Source: CG2-30-46-19 sp034414555 | GTDB lineage: Bacteria; Chloroflexota; Dehalococcoidia; GIF9; AB-539-J10 | Direction of reading: 5' to 3' | DNA length: 64,000 bases | NCBI GenBank assembly: GCA_034414555.1 | Contig: DAOUMA010000005.1 | Location: 60,323 to 124,322 of the forward strand | Part shown: piece by piece, positions 1 through 8,887 of the stretch | Layout of the letters: each line of letters starts with the position of its first letter | Position numbering within the stretch: the first letter of the stretch is position 1 | Translations under genes and position numbers: made by a program | The notes under the pieces: generated by a model | The model's database searches: none | The model's input: the letters and a program-made list of their open reading frames with translations, nothing else | Told to the model about the DNA's origin: nothing

Positions 1-114
1 AAGCGTTTCCCTGATCACCAGGTGCCCTAAGTTGGCAACGGGGATATCCCTCAAGGTGCCACCGAAAGTGCCTATCGGTGTTCTTACCCCGCTGACTATA
101 ACAACTTCTTTCAT
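1..114 (-). CDS. Thiolase (acetyl-CoA acetyltransferase family), N-terminal part only
   Basis: Reading leftward from the ATG at 112-114, 38 codons are present before the window edge. They begin KEVVIVSGVRTPIGTFGG, which is the conserved start of thiolases (VRTPIG..GG). The family makes or cleaves 3-ketoacyl-CoA, using a catalytic Cys about 90 residues in, which lies outside the window. A Shine-Dalgarno sequence AGGAGAAGG sits just upstream of the ATG. The gene lies downstream of ssrA on the same strand. The family call is firm, but biosynthetic and degradative thiolases cannot be told apart from this piece. The acyl-CoA dehydrogenases at 18.8-21.2 kb would fit a beta-oxidation context. Confidence 0.85.
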   Translation of the reverse strand, partial: MKEVVIVSGVRTPIGTFGGTLRDIPVANLGHLVIRETL

Positions 115-235
115 TACCTTCTCCTATTTTCTATTTGTTAACCGCAAAAATTGATGAGCGCCATGTAATTTATCTCGAAGGCTATCAATTGAGGGAAAAT
201 TATTTATTTAAGGATAGTGCTGCCAAAACTTCAAT

Positions 236-576
236 TGGTGGAGGCGGGGGAGAGTCGAACTCCCCGTCCATAGGGGGGTTGCCAGAATATTCTACAAGCT
301 TGGCCAGCTCCATTTATCTCGCCTAACTTTCATCTGCTGACCGAATCCAGCTAAGCCAGTCGATTTCTCTTATCCAATCCTTATCGACATCGGGATTGGA
401 GCACCTCGACTTTTTGACACCCAGTCCCGACCTTCGAGGAGAGGTTGGGGTGGGTGTGTAGCTTTAATTAGGCTGCAATAGGTTCGGCATTTATTTTTTG
501 CCATTTGTTTTGTGAGGTTAATGGCACCTCAGCTTGCAATTCTGTAGGCCGTCCCATGTCGAATCCACGCGCCCCC
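236..576 (-). ncRNA. ssrA: tmRNA (transfer-messenger RNA)
   Basis: Rescues ribosomes stalled on broken mRNAs, together with SmpB. The 5' end GGGGGCG (576-570) pairs over 7 bp with CGCCTCC (246-240), and ACCA is encoded at 239-236. A T-arm with loop TTCGACTC precedes the 3' end, and the 5' side has the typical GTGGATTCGAC. The tag reading frame ends at a TAA (468-470) preceded by codons for AEPIAA, matching the usual hydrophobic xAA degradation tail. The resume codon is not certain: the frame is open further upstream, back to a GCT at 531-533. smpB lies directly upstream on the same strand. Length, 341 nt, is normal. Confidence 0.95.
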
Positions 577-598
577 GCTATATTGTCAAATTGCCTTT

Positions 599-1063
599 TT
601 ACCACCTCCCTTTGATTTTTAGTGCCCGCTCTATTTGTCTTTCTGTCTCCCGGCGGACAATAACTTCCCTCTTATCGTAAATCTTCTTTCCCTTGCCGAC
701 ACCAATCTCAACCTTGGCAATCCCATGTTTAATATACAGCTTAAGAGGAACTAAAGTCAAACCTCGCTGCGCTACTCTCTTGGTAAGCCTATCGATTTCC
801 TCTTTGTGGAGCAAGAGCTTACGAGGGCGGGTTGGCTGATGGGTGTTGTAGCTGGCGGCATCATAAGAGGCGATGTGGCTGTTAAATAGCCACAGTTCTC
901 CATTTTCTGGTTTGGCATAGGCATCCCGTAAACTTACCTTTCCCTCCCTTATTGATTTAATCTCGGAGCCCTTAAGCACAATGCCAACCTCAAGGCTTTC
1001 CTCAATATGGTAGTCGTGATAAGCTTTGCGATTAACGATTGATATCCCTGAGTTTTTTGCCAT
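599..1063 (-). CDS. smpB: SsrA-binding protein SmpB
   Basis: Binds tmRNA and places its tRNA-like domain in the ribosomal A site for trans-translation. 154 aa is the usual family length. Family motifs are present: NRKAYHDYHIEE at the N-terminus, GIVLKGSEIKSIREG near residue 30, and HIASYDAASYNTHQPTRPRK in the middle. The basic C-terminal tail ends in ALKIKGRW. The gene sits 22 nt upstream of ssrA, the common smpB-ssrA arrangement. No Shine-Dalgarno sequence is visible. A -10-like TAAGAT lies exactly 6 nt before the ATG, with ATGACA 17 nt further up, so the transcript is probably leaderless. Confidence 0.97.
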   Translation of the reverse strand: MAKNSGISIVNRKAYHDYHIEESLEVGIVLKGSEIKSIREGKVSLRDAYAKPENGELWLFNSHIASYDAASYNTHQPTRPRKLLLHKEEIDRLTKRVAQRGLTLVPLKLYIKHGIAKVEIGVGKGKKIYDKREVIVRRETERQIERALKIKGRW

Positions 1064-1069
1064 ATGAAA

Positions 1070-1098
1070 ATCTTACCATTGAAATGCGAGGTTGTCAT
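1070..1098 (-). promoter_or_regulatory. Putative smpB promoter, leaderless type
   Basis: On the minus strand, ATGACA (1098-1093), a 17-nt spacer and TAAGAT (1075-1070) form a sigma70-like promoter. The -10 element ends 6 nt before the smpB ATG, which puts the expected start of transcription at the A of the start codon. Confidence 0.5.
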
Positions 1099-1170
1099 TT
1101 TGGATGGGGCAAAGCGGAATGAAGAATCTCCAAGATTCTTCGCTATGGCTCAGAATGATGAAGGATAAGG
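1094..1170. repeat. Dispersed palindromic repeat with a 9-3-9 hairpin
   Basis: Between smpB and comEA the sequence contains GAAGAATCT, a 3-nt spacer, and its exact reverse complement AGATTCTTC (1121-1141). The outer parts GTCATTTTG and CAGAATGAT are also roughly complementary. This resembles the short repeats with CATTCTGAGC-like ends that are scattered through many uncultured bacterial genomes. No coding frame is evident. Confidence 0.5.
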
Positions 1171-1207
1171 TCGCTAAAACAACGTCCAAGGAAGGAGTCT
1201 AACTGAA

Positions 1208-1726
1208 ATGAATCAAGCAGATAGATTTTACATCTTTATCACAGTTTTTTTGGTCATTGCCCTGGTAGTTGGCGGGGTTATGCTGCTGGTCAACCGCAGT
1301 AAAATCCAGCCTACTGAGCTAGTGTTATCTCAAGTTGCGCTTCCGCAGCAGAGTGGTGAAGTTTACATTAGTGGCGCTGTGGTTAATCCTGGCATCTATC
1401 CCCTCAGGGAAGGCGACACGATAGATGCTATTCTCTCAAACGTTGGCATTGAATCCAGTGCTGCCCTTAGCTATATCGGGATTTATATTCCTGAAGAAGG
1501 TGAAGAACAATCTCCTCAAAAGATAGACATCAACCGGGCAGAACCCTGGCTTCTTGAAGCCCTGCCAGGGATAGGAGAAACTAGAGCTCAGGCTATTGTG
1601 GATTACCGCAATGAAAATGGTAAGTTCAAACGGCTTGAAGATTTGCTTCAGGTCAAAGGTATTGGACAGGGAATATTTGACGAGATAAAGGATTATATCA
1701 CTGTATCAGATAGCAAAACTTTTTAA
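1208..1726 (+). CDS. comEA: ComEA-like DNA-binding competence protein
   Basis: A membrane-anchored DNA receptor for uptake of transforming DNA. The 172 aa have one N-terminal transmembrane segment (about residues 10-27), then an SLBB-type domain (VYISGAVVNPGIYPLREGDT, about 48-85). The C-terminal pair of helix-hairpin-helix motifs includes INRAEPWLLEALPGIGETRA and LEDLLQVKGIG, and binds DNA backbone without sequence preference. The stop overlaps the ATG of the next gene (TAATG at 1724-1728), so translation is probably coupled to comEC. A GGAAGGAG ribosome site precedes the ATG. Confidence 0.93.
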   Translation: MNQADRFYIFITVFLVIALVVGGVMLLVNRSKIQPTELVLSQVALPQQSGEVYISGAVVNPGIYPLREGDTIDAILSNVGIESSAALSYIGIYIPEEGEEQSPQKIDINRAEPWLLEALPGIGETRAQAIVDYRNENGKFKRLEDLLQVKGIGQGIFDEIKDYITVSDSKTF

Positions 1727-3270
1727 TGTGGTTGCTTTATATTAGCTGTGCTTGGATAGCGGGTATTTTTATAGGCTCACAAGTTAGCCTGCCGTTAATT
1801 GTTATCCCTCTCGGGCTTCTTCCATTCTTGTTCATCCCTCTTTTCCGTGACAAAAGGGGGAGCTTAATAGTGACGGGATTATGTTTTTTTGCTTTTATCG
1901 GCGGCGGTCTTTATTTTCCGACAAGCTTGCCTCAGATAGATGAGCATTCTGTTTGTTTTTACAACGATGCCGGGGTGGTAGAAATCCAGGGGGTGGTGAA
2001 AGAGGAGCCCGATGTTAGAGACGGGTATTGTCTGTTAACGATTTCCACTAATGAGGTGACCGTAAATGACGAAGAAAAAGCGGTTTCAGGGTCCGTCTTA
2101 ATTCGAGTATCAAGGTATCCTGAGTATCATTACGGAGATGTCATCAAGGTAACTGGAGAATTGGAGACCCCTCCTACGTTTGAAGATTTTGACTATAAAA
2201 GCTATCTAGAGCATCAAGGAATTTACTCCATTAGTTATTATCCTAGGATAGAAGTTATTGCTGAAGGTAAAGGTTTTACCCCGTTGCAGTGGCTTTATTC
2301 CTTCAGGGAGAGCCTTTCGAATTCCCTAGCTAGAGCTTTGCCTGAGCCGCAGGGCTCATTAGCCCAGGGCATCCTGCTTGGCATGACAAGCAATATACCC
2401 TATTCTGTGAGGCAAGCTTTCTCAAGAACAGGGACTGCCCATATATTGGCTATTTCTGGCTTGCATATGAGTATCATCATTGGCATTCTCCTCAGCTTTT
2501 TAGTTTTAATTTTTGGGAGACAGCGTTCCATATATATCTGGCTTACCCTTATGGCTATCTGGATTTATGCCTTGCTCACTGGAATGCATCCGCCGGTAAT
2601 TCGTGCCACCATAATGGGGAGCTTATTTTTGATAGCTGAATATCTTGGAAGACAGCGCAGCGCCATTACTGCCTTAGCTTTTGCTGCTGCAGTGATGGTG
2701 GGTATCCAGCCCCAAATTTTGTGGAACGCCTCATTCCAACTTAGCTTTATGGCAATGCTCGGCCTTGTTCTGTTCTATCCTTATTTTCAGAATTGGGGAA
2801 GGAGGGGCATTACAAAGGTGTTTGAATACCGGGATAAAGCTATAGCTATTGGCAATGTCTTTGTGGATGGCTTTACACTGACCCTAGCGGCTATCATCGC
2901 AGTCTGGCCACTTATAGCGTACTACTTTGGCATTGTTTCACTGGTTGGTGTACCAGCAACATTCCTTTCTTTGCCTGCTTTGCCAGCTATTATAGTTGCT
3001 TCTGCATTGGTCGCCTTTGTAGGGTTATTTGCTGTATTTGCCTCTCAAATTTTAGGCTGGGTCGCCTGGCTGTTCTTGAGTTACTTACTTTTAGTAGTTC
3101 AGGGTTTTGATGCCATGCCATTTTCCTCTTTCCAGATACCTAGTATCCCTGTGTGGTTAGTGTGGACATATTACATCATGCTTGCAATAGTTGTGGCGTG
3201 GCTTAATCATAGAAAGCAGTTGCCCAATATTTTCCCTATGTTAGCTTCTGAAGCGAAGGGAAGTGGTTAG
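1726..3270 (+). CDS. comEC: ComEC/Rec2 channel protein, membrane half only
   Basis: Forms the inner-membrane channel that passes single-stranded DNA into the cytoplasm. The 514 aa contain three N-terminal membrane segments, a DUF4131-type extracellular domain (about 70-190), and the Competence domain with the signature TAHILAISGLHMSIIIG near residue 245, followed by many membrane helices. Usual ComEC proteins are 700-800 aa and carry a C-terminal metallo-beta-lactamase domain. Here that domain is a separate gene starting 2 nt after the stop, in another frame. The second ORF has its own start and membrane helix, so this looks like a real gene split and not an assembly error. Confidence 0.92.
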   Translation: MWLLYISCAWIAGIFIGSQVSLPLIVIPLGLLPFLFIPLFRDKRGSLIVTGLCFFAFIGGGLYFPTSLPQIDEHSVCFYNDAGVVEIQGVVKEEPDVRDGYCLLTISTNEVTVNDEEKAVSGSVLIRVSRYPEYHYGDVIKVTGELETPPTFEDFDYKSYLEHQGIYSISYYPRIEVIAEGKGFTPLQWLYSFRESLSNSLARALPEPQGSLAQGILLGMTSNIPYSVRQAFSRTGTAHILAISGLHMSIIIGILLSFLVLIFGRQRSIYIWLTLMAIWIYALLTGMHPPVIRATIMGSLFLIAEYLGRQRSAITALAFAAAVMVGIQPQILWNASFQLSFMAMLGLVLFYPYFQNWGRRGITKVFEYRDKAIAIGNVFVDGFTLTLAAIIAVWPLIAYYFGIVSLVGVPATFLSLPALPAIIVASALVAFVGLFAVFASQILGWVAWLFLSYLLLVVQGFDAMPFSSFQIPSIPVWLVWTYYIMLAIVVAWLNHRKQLPNIFPMLASEAKGSG

Positions 3271-3272
3271 TA

Positions 3273-4154
3273 ATGGCTAAATTCTCCCGACATTCGCTCC
3301 TGAAATGGCTCATTCCTCCCCTTTTATTAGCAGCTATCCTGGTTTGGGCTGCAGTTCTCACCACTCCTGATGATAATCTTCATGTAAGTTTCCTTGATGT
3401 GGGACAGGGAGATGCCATCTTGATACAAACGCCTAGTCATCAGAATATACTCATTGATGGTGGTCCTAGTCCGCAGACAATAGATTTAGAATTAGGTGAG
3501 AAACTCCCCTTCTGGGATAGAACGATCGACCTTATGATATCCACACAGCCTCAAGCTGACCACATCACTGGATTGGTGGAAGTGCTGCAAAGGTATAAAG
3601 TGAAGCAAGTGCTTGAGCCTGGTGTTTCTTATAATTCTTGCGTTTATCAAGAATGGCTCAAGCTGATTGAGGAGAAAGAAATCAAGCACGATGTGGCTAA
3701 AGCGGAGCAGGAAGTTGATTTAGGCAGTGGCATTAAGATAGAAGTGCTTAATCCTCCCGATGAGTTTTTTAAAGGGACCAGCGCCGATGTGGATAACAAC
3801 GGGGTGGTATTAAGGCTAAGCTGGGGTGAGGTCAGTTTTTTGTTCACTGCCGATATCAGGTGGGAAGGTGAATTTGAGCTCATTAAACAGCGAGCTAACT
3901 TGAGAAGCACAGTCCTGAAGGTAGCCCATCACGGCAGCAAGACGTCCACTACTCCGCAGTTTCTATCCGTAGTTGACCCTCAAATAGCTGTAATCTCAGT
4001 GGGGGCAAACAATACCTTTGGTCATCCCAACCCTGAGGTAGTAGCAAGGCTGAGGGAGAGGTTGGGGGAAGATAGCATTTATCTAACATCAGAAAATGGC
4101 ACTATTGAATTTATCACCGATGGGGAGAAGCTGTGGGTAAAGGCAGAGCGCTGA
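3273..4154 (+). CDS. ComEC-associated metallo-beta-lactamase domain protein
   Basis: Corresponds to the C-terminal nuclease-like domain of ComEC proteins, here as a separate 293-aa protein with one N-terminal membrane helix (about 10-28). It has VSFLDVGQGDAILIQ at the domain start, KVAHHGSKTST late in the domain and the final NTFGHPNPEV motif. The metal-binding motif normally HxHxDH or HxDxDH reads QPQADH here, so two expected histidine positions are glutamine while the final DH is kept. Metal binding and activity may therefore be altered. It is translated right after the comEC membrane half. Confidence 0.88.
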   Translation: MAKFSRHSLLKWLIPPLLLAAILVWAAVLTTPDDNLHVSFLDVGQGDAILIQTPSHQNILIDGGPSPQTIDLELGEKLPFWDRTIDLMISTQPQADHITGLVEVLQRYKVKQVLEPGVSYNSCVYQEWLKLIEEKEIKHDVAKAEQEVDLGSGIKIEVLNPPDEFFKGTSADVDNNGVVLRLSWGEVSFLFTADIRWEGEFELIKQRANLRSTVLKVAHHGSKTSTTPQFLSVVDPQIAVISVGANNTFGHPNPEVVARLRERLGEDSIYLTSENGTIEFITDGEKLWVKAER

Positions 4155-4224
4155 CAAGAGCCATTGACATGGGCAGGTCCTAACCGATACAATGTAGCAT
4201 TTGTAAAACTGGTATGGATACGAT

Positions 4225-4395
4225 ATGGCTGAAGTAAAACTTGGCTCTGGTGAAGGCTTTGAGAGCTTGCTGCGTAGATTTAACCGGCAAGTGCAGCAAG
4301 GCCGTATTTTAGCTGAAGTTCGGCGTCGAAAGTTTTTTGAGAAACCAAGCGAGGCGCGGAAGAGGAAACAGGCGGCAAAGAGGCGAAAAGTGTGA
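4225..4395 (+). CDS. rpsU: 30S ribosomal protein S21
   Basis: A small basic protein of the 30S subunit that helps initiation on mRNA. The 56 aa include GEGFESLLRRFNRQVQ, then RRRKFFEKPSEARKRKQ and a Lys/Arg-rich tail, which matches S21. The stop TGA (4393-4395) lies 10 nt before the GTG of the YqeY gene. The rpsU-yqeY order is common in bacteria. Translation starts at the ATG at 4225. Confidence 0.95.
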   Translation: MAEVKLGSGEGFESLLRRFNRQVQQGRILAEVRRRKFFEKPSEARKRKQAAKRRKV

Positions 4396-4405
4396 GAGGG
4401 GTGAG

Positions 4406-4855
4406 GTGACACTGGAGGAGAAACTAAGGAAGGACCTCTATCAGGCAATTAAGCGGCAGGATAAGGTACGAATCTCCACATTACGATTGCTCTTATCTGA
4501 GATAAAGAATACTGAAATTGCTCAAGGGAAGCCTATCGATGATAGTAAAGGTATTGATATCCTTGGTAAGGAAGCGAGGCAGCGGCGGGAAAGCATCGAT
4601 GCGTTTAAAAAGGGGAATCGCAGTGACCTTGTAGCCCAGGAAGAGTCAGAGTTAGCCATTATTTTAGAATATCTTCCCAAGCAAATGAGCCATGAAGAAA
4701 TTATTACCGCAGCGCGGCAAGCAATTGACATAGTTGGAGCAAAAGGGGAGAAAGATAAAGGTAGAGTTATGTCTCAGCTTATGCCCCAGCTTAAAGGTAA
4801 AGCTGGCGGTAAGGAAGTAGACGAGATAGTTTCTGAGCTGCTTGCTCAAGGTTAG
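4406..4855 (+). CDS. GatB/YqeY domain-containing protein
   Basis: About 149 aa with the YqeY fold, related to the tRNA-binding tail of GatB amidotransferase. The exact cellular role is not settled. Typical features are LRKDLYQAIKRQDKVRISTL, LLLSEIKNTEI and the PKQMSHEEI segment. The GTG at 4406 is chosen because it follows a GAGAGGGGTGAG ribosome site and matches the family N-terminus. The open frame extends upstream to a TTG at 4337, but that part overlaps rpsU and looks unlike the family. It lies directly after rpsU. Confidence 0.92.
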   Translation: MTLEEKLRKDLYQAIKRQDKVRISTLRLLLSEIKNTEIAQGKPIDDSKGIDILGKEARQRRESIDAFKKGNRSDLVAQEESELAIILEYLPKQMSHEEIITAARQAIDIVGAKGEKDKGRVMSQLMPQLKGKAGGKEVDEIVSELLAQG

Positions 4856-4933
4856 GTCTTTACATAATATTACATCAGGATTTTGGTAATAAACAAGCTA
4901 ACCAGCTTGGATAGAACTCGGGGTGATACTTAA

Positions 4934-6238
4934 ATGGCTCAAGTTTGCTCGTTCCGTGGTATACGTTACAGAAAGGAAAAAGTTTCTAACCTAGGGGCGG
5001 TTATTTGTCCGCCGTATGATGTGATTACTCCCGAAGAACAGAGATTTTATTACCGGGAAAGCGATTACAATATAATTCGTTTGGAGCTTCCCACCCGCAA
5101 ATCTGGAGGCGGTGCCGAGGCTGAGTATAGTGGTGCTGCGAGGACCCTGAAAACCTGGCTTGCAGAAGGAGTTCTTCAAGCGGATGACTCACCTGCTTTT
5201 TATCTCCATGACCATTATTTTACCTATCAAGGGAAGAGGCGGCGACGTGAGCTAATAGCTCGAGTCAAATTAGTGCCCTGGGGTGAAGGCGTATGTCCTC
5301 ATGAAGAGACGTCTTCTAAAGTTAAACAAGACAGACTTAGGCTGTTGCGGGCTTGCCAGGCTACCTTCAGCCCGATTCTTGCCTTATACCAGGACAGGGG
5401 TGGTGAGATCGCTGGAATATCTTCCTCGGTGTCACAGTATAACCCGCCGATGGATTTGGTTGATTCTGGTGAACGTCATCTCATTTGGGCGATAACTGAG
5501 CCTCAGCTAATACGCCGGATCAGCGCGCTTTTATCTGATTTACCCTTTTATGTGGCTGATGGTCACCATCGCTATGAGATTGGGCTAGCGTATCAACGTG
5601 AAAGAATGGGACGCCTTTCTTCTCCGACTGGGAAGGAAGCCTTTAATTACATAATGATGTCCTTGGTTGAGTTTTCCGACCCTGGACTCGTTGTTTTGCC
5701 GCTCCACAGGTTGGTGCGTGGAATATCGCTCGATGCCAGAGCTAAGCTGAAGCGGCAACTTCGGGATTTCTTTACTGCGGAGATAATTCCTTTGTCGAAT
5801 ATCTCGGGCGATTTAGCTGAAGGTGTATATGATAGGCTGAAACGCGGTGGGAAAGAAGAAATGGTTTTAGGAGTTTTAGGGTTGGAGGGTGAATCGTTGG
5901 TGATGTTAACCCCCCGCCTGGGGGTACCTCTAGATAAAGCGATGCCTCAAGCTCGTTCCCAAGCTTATAAAAAAGTGGGTGTCAGTTTTCTTAATCATCT
6001 TATACTGAAGCAAATTTTGGGGATTAATGTTAACAAGGATGCTCTCGGCTATACTAGTGATATTGCTGAAGCTTATCGGGAGATAGCGGAAGGGCATTAT
6101 CAATTAGCCTTTCTTGTTCAATCGCCTGAATTGGGGCTGGTCAAGGCTGTTGCTGATGCTGGTGATAGAATGCCGAGGAAATCAACTTACTTTTATCCCA
6201 AGGTTCCTGCTGGATTAGTTATTAATCCTCTTTGGTGA
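4934..6238 (+). CDS. DUF1015 family protein
   Basis: A 434-aa protein of the widespread DUF1015 family, whose biochemical role is not established. Recognisable pieces are CSFRGIRYRKEKVSNLGAVI, then CPPYDVITPEEQ at the N-terminus and YVADGHHRYEIGLAY in the middle, which carries a conserved GHHR. In several bacteria DUF1015 genes neighbour serA and a class V aminotransferase. Here serA follows tail to tail, with the two stop codons directly abutting at 6238/6239. That proximity agrees with a link to serine metabolism but does not prove it. Confidence 0.88.
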   Translation: MAQVCSFRGIRYRKEKVSNLGAVICPPYDVITPEEQRFYYRESDYNIIRLELPTRKSGGGAEAEYSGAARTLKTWLAEGVLQADDSPAFYLHDHYFTYQGKRRRRELIARVKLVPWGEGVCPHEETSSKVKQDRLRLLRACQATFSPILALYQDRGGEIAGISSSVSQYNPPMDLVDSGERHLIWAITEPQLIRRISALLSDLPFYVADGHHRYEIGLAYQRERMGRLSSPTGKEAFNYIMMSLVEFSDPGLVVLPLHRLVRGISLDARAKLKRQLRDFFTAEIIPLSNISGDLAEGVYDRLKRGGKEEMVLGVLGLEGESLVMLTPRLGVPLDKAMPQARSQAYKKVGVSFLNHLILKQILGINVNKDALGYTSDIAEAYREIAEGHYQLAFLVQSPELGLVKAVADAGDRMPRKSTYFYPKVPAGLVINPLW

Positions 6239-7801
6239 TTATATTTTCACCACTTTAGCGGTATAAATGTCAGGCAGTGCCGTAATCTCTCTTAGTTGTT
6301 CTTCGGTGGGTAGCTCATCCAGGACTAGAATCATAAGCGCTTTTCCCCTCGGTTTTTGTCTACTTAAGTGCATTGCGCTGATATTGATGTCAGCTTTGCC
6401 CAGTATGGTTCCGATAGCACCAACCCGCCCAGGGGTATCAAGGTGGTCGCAAAGTAAAAGATAGCCTTCGGTAGGTAATATGTCCATCCAGAACTCGTTA
6501 ATTTGAACAATATGGGTCTCGCTATCCCTAGCTGTTCCTGATATGGTAGTAGTGCCTGAATTTGTGTTAACACTTACGGTGAGTAAGTTAGAATAGTTTG
6601 GACAGATTAGCTCTTTTTCCTCGCTAATTTTCAAGCCACGCTGGGCAGCAAGGAAATTAGCATTGACCAAATTTATTTTTTCCTCGGTCACCTGTCCTAG
6701 TAAACCGCTGATAACAGACACTTTTACCGGGCTTAAATCATAATTGGCGATTCCTCCGCAGTATTTGATACGTATGTCGGTTATCTGCCCCTCCATTAAT
6801 TGGCTGGCAAAGCTGCCAATTAATGAAGCTGCTTTTAACAGTGGCAGCAATTCGGGAGAGATGTGAGGCATATTGACGGCATATTTGCTGAATTCTCCGC
6901 GAAGGACTGTCAAGACTTGCTCGGCAATATCTTTGGCGACATTTACTTGAGCTTCAACGGTTGAGGCACCAAGGTGAGGGGTGACGATTATTTTGTCACT
7001 TTTAAGAAGTATACTATCTGTCGCTGGCTCAGTGCTGAAGACATCGAAAGCGGCGCCGGCTAGCCTTCCTTCTTCAATCGCTTTGAATAATGCTTCTTCG
7101 TCAATCAAGCCACCTCGAGCGCAATTAATAACATAGGTTGTAGGTTTCATTTTTGCTATTTCTCCGGTACCAATTAATTTCTTAGTGGCTTTAGTCAATG
7201 GCGTATGAAGAGTAATAAAGTCGGCTTCTTCCAGTAATTCCTTTAAAGGAACAAGGGTGACATTTATATTTTTGGCATAATGTTCCGAGATGAAAGGGTC
7301 GTAAGCAATAATGCGCATTTCAAATCCTTGAGCCCGTTTGGCTACCTCGGAGCCAACGTTACCTAAACCGATAATTCCTAAAGTTTTGTTTCTGAGCTCA
7401 GTGCCCACTAGCTTGCTTCGCTGCCATATTCCCGATTTCAGTTGAGCATTGGCTTTTGGTATATTGCGTGCTAGGGCGAGCATAAGACCGACAGTATGCT
7501 CAGCAGCAGATATGGTGTTCCCTGTAGGAGCATTTACTACCACTATGCCTTTCTTGGTGGCGGCACCAACATCGATGTTATCTATTCCTATTCCGGCTCG
7601 ACCAATTACTTTTAGTTTTTCCTCGCGTGCAATTATATCTGCGGATACTTTTGTTTCACTCCGCACAATCAGGGCATCATAATCACCGATTATCTCCTTA
7701 AGTTGCTCAGGCTTTAACTCGAGCTTGACATCAACTTGAGTGTGCTCAGCGAGAAATTTTATTCCTTCTTCAGCAATAGGGTCTGCGACTAAAACTTTCA
7801 T
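6239..7801 (-). CDS. serA: D-3-phosphoglycerate dehydrogenase
   Basis: Catalyses the first step of serine synthesis, oxidising 3-phosphoglycerate to 3-phosphohydroxypyruvate with NAD. The 520 aa form the long type: catalytic domain, NAD-binding Rossmann domain (GIIGLGNVGSEVAKRA, about 143-158), an intervening domain (about 320-440) and a C-terminal ACT domain (about 450-520) that usually senses serine. Active-site motifs include NCARGGLIDEEAL and TPHLGAST. It starts 5 nt after the aminotransferase stop and is the last gene of the minus-strand operon. The two together would give phosphoserine, but no phosphoserine phosphatase gene can be named in the window. Confidence 0.96.
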   Translation of the reverse strand: MKVLVADPIAEEGIKFLAEHTQVDVKLELKPEQLKEIIGDYDALIVRSETKVSADIIAREEKLKVIGRAGIGIDNIDVGAATKKGIVVVNAPTGNTISAAEHTVGLMLALARNIPKANAQLKSGIWQRSKLVGTELRNKTLGIIGLGNVGSEVAKRAQGFEMRIIAYDPFISEHYAKNINVTLVPLKELLEEADFITLHTPLTKATKKLIGTGEIAKMKPTTYVINCARGGLIDEEALFKAIEEGRLAGAAFDVFSTEPATDSILLKSDKIIVTPHLGASTVEAQVNVAKDIAEQVLTVLRGEFSKYAVNMPHISPELLPLLKAASLIGSFASQLMEGQITDIRIKYCGGIANYDLSPVKVSVISGLLGQVTEEKINLVNANFLAAQRGLKISEEKELICPNYSNLLTVSVNTNSGTTTISGTARDSETHIVQINEFWMDILPTEGYLLLCDHLDTPGRVGAIGTILGKADINISAMHLSRQKPRGKALMILVLDELPTEEQLREITALPDIYTAKVVKI

Positions 7802-7806
7802 TTAAG

Positions 7807-8886
7807 TTAATACCTCGCTTTCGGCAAAGTTTTTTCTATTGCCTGTAATGTTACTTTGATATCATCCTCATTGACCAAGCCCATATGACCGATGCGGAAG
7901 ATTTTGCCCGATAATTTGCGCTGACCTCCAACAATAACTACATCAGATTCCTCTTTCAGGATTTGGACGAATTTAGACACATCAAGCTTGTCTGAGGCGT
8001 TGACCGCAGTAACTGTATTGGAGGCGCAACTTTCATCAGGGAGAAGAGATAATCCCAGAGATTTTATGCCATTCCTAGTCATCTGGGCTACTCTCTTATG
8101 GCGGGCAAATACATTTTGTAGCCCTTCATTCAGCATTAAATCAAGGCTAGCATCCAGAGCGTAGCAAATAGAAATGGCTGGGGTCCACGGGGTCTGTCCT
8201 TTCTGGAGGTAATCCTTGGCTTTAGCAAAGTCAAGGTAAAACCGTGGCATTCGTGCCTGTGAATAAGCTTTCCATGCTTTTTCGCTTACGCTAACCATTG
8301 CCAGGCCAGGGGGAACCATCCATCCTTTTTGGGAAGCGGTTACCACTATATCACACTGCCAGTCGTCTGCCGGTAAATCGATGCATCCGAGGCTGCTCAC
8401 AGCATCAACAAGAAGCAGCTTGTCAAATTCCTTGACTACTGAGCTTATGCTGGCTAGGTCATTGGTCACGCCAGTGGAAGTTTCGTTATGTGTGACCAGC
8501 ACCGCTTTGATGTTGGTATTTGCCCTTAAAGCTTGGCGTATTGCTTCCGGCTTTGCCGGGGTTCCCCATTCGAAATTGAGGCGATTTACTTTAGCGCCAT
8601 ATTGCTCAGCAATATCAGCGAAGCGGTCGCCAAAGACACCACAGGAACAGGCTAGTATCTCATCACCTGGAGACAGTGTATTGACGATAGCGGCTTCTAA
8701 CCCACCGGTTCCAGCACAGGTAAGTACAAAAACATCTCCTTTAGTCTGAAATATCTGTTTTAGCCTTACTGTTACGGATTGGAGAAGCTGGCCAAATTCC
8801 TTGCCGCGATGATTTATCATCTGATGGCTCGCTGCTTGAAGGGTTTCTGGTGGGCACGGTGTCGGTCCTGGTATACGTAGCTGCAT
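7807..8886 (-). CDS. Class V aminotransferase (alanine-glyoxylate / phosphoserine type)
   Basis: A PLP-dependent aminotransferase of about 359 aa. The N-terminus MQLRIPGPTPCPPETL is typical of the alanine-glyoxylate/serine-pyruvate group, and the PLP lysine lies in TASQKGWMVPPGLA. The pairing with serA suggests it converts 3-phosphohydroxypyruvate to phosphoserine, as reported for similar pairs in organisms without classical SerC; this is an inference. The ATG at 8886 is chosen because AGGAGG lies 8 nt upstream and it follows the tyrS stop by 1 nt. A longer frame to 8913 would overlap tyrS. Confidence 0.9.
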   Translation of the reverse strand: MQLRIPGPTPCPPETLQAASHQMINHRGKEFGQLLQSVTVRLKQIFQTKGDVFVLTCAGTGGLEAAIVNTLSPGDEILACSCGVFGDRFADIAEQYGAKVNRLNFEWGTPAKPEAIRQALRANTNIKAVLVTHNETSTGVTNDLASISSVVKEFDKLLLVDAVSSLGCIDLPADDWQCDIVVTASQKGWMVPPGLAMVSVSEKAWKAYSQARMPRFYLDFAKAKDYLQKGQTPWTPAISICYALDASLDLMLNEGLQNVFARHKRVAQMTRNGIKSLGLSLLPDESCASNTVTAVNASDKLDVSKFVQILKEESDVVIVGGQRKLSGKIFRIGHMGLVNEDDIKVTLQAIEKTLPKARY

Positions 8887-8887
8887 G

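Noticed and set aside
135..326. 63-residue frame overlapping the 3' part of tmRNA
   Set aside because: It runs antisense to the well-supported ssrA gene and has no family-like sequence.
3268..3275. Frameshift error splitting comEC
   Set aside because: The second gene has its own ATG and a full N-terminal membrane helix in a different frame, so a real split is more likely.
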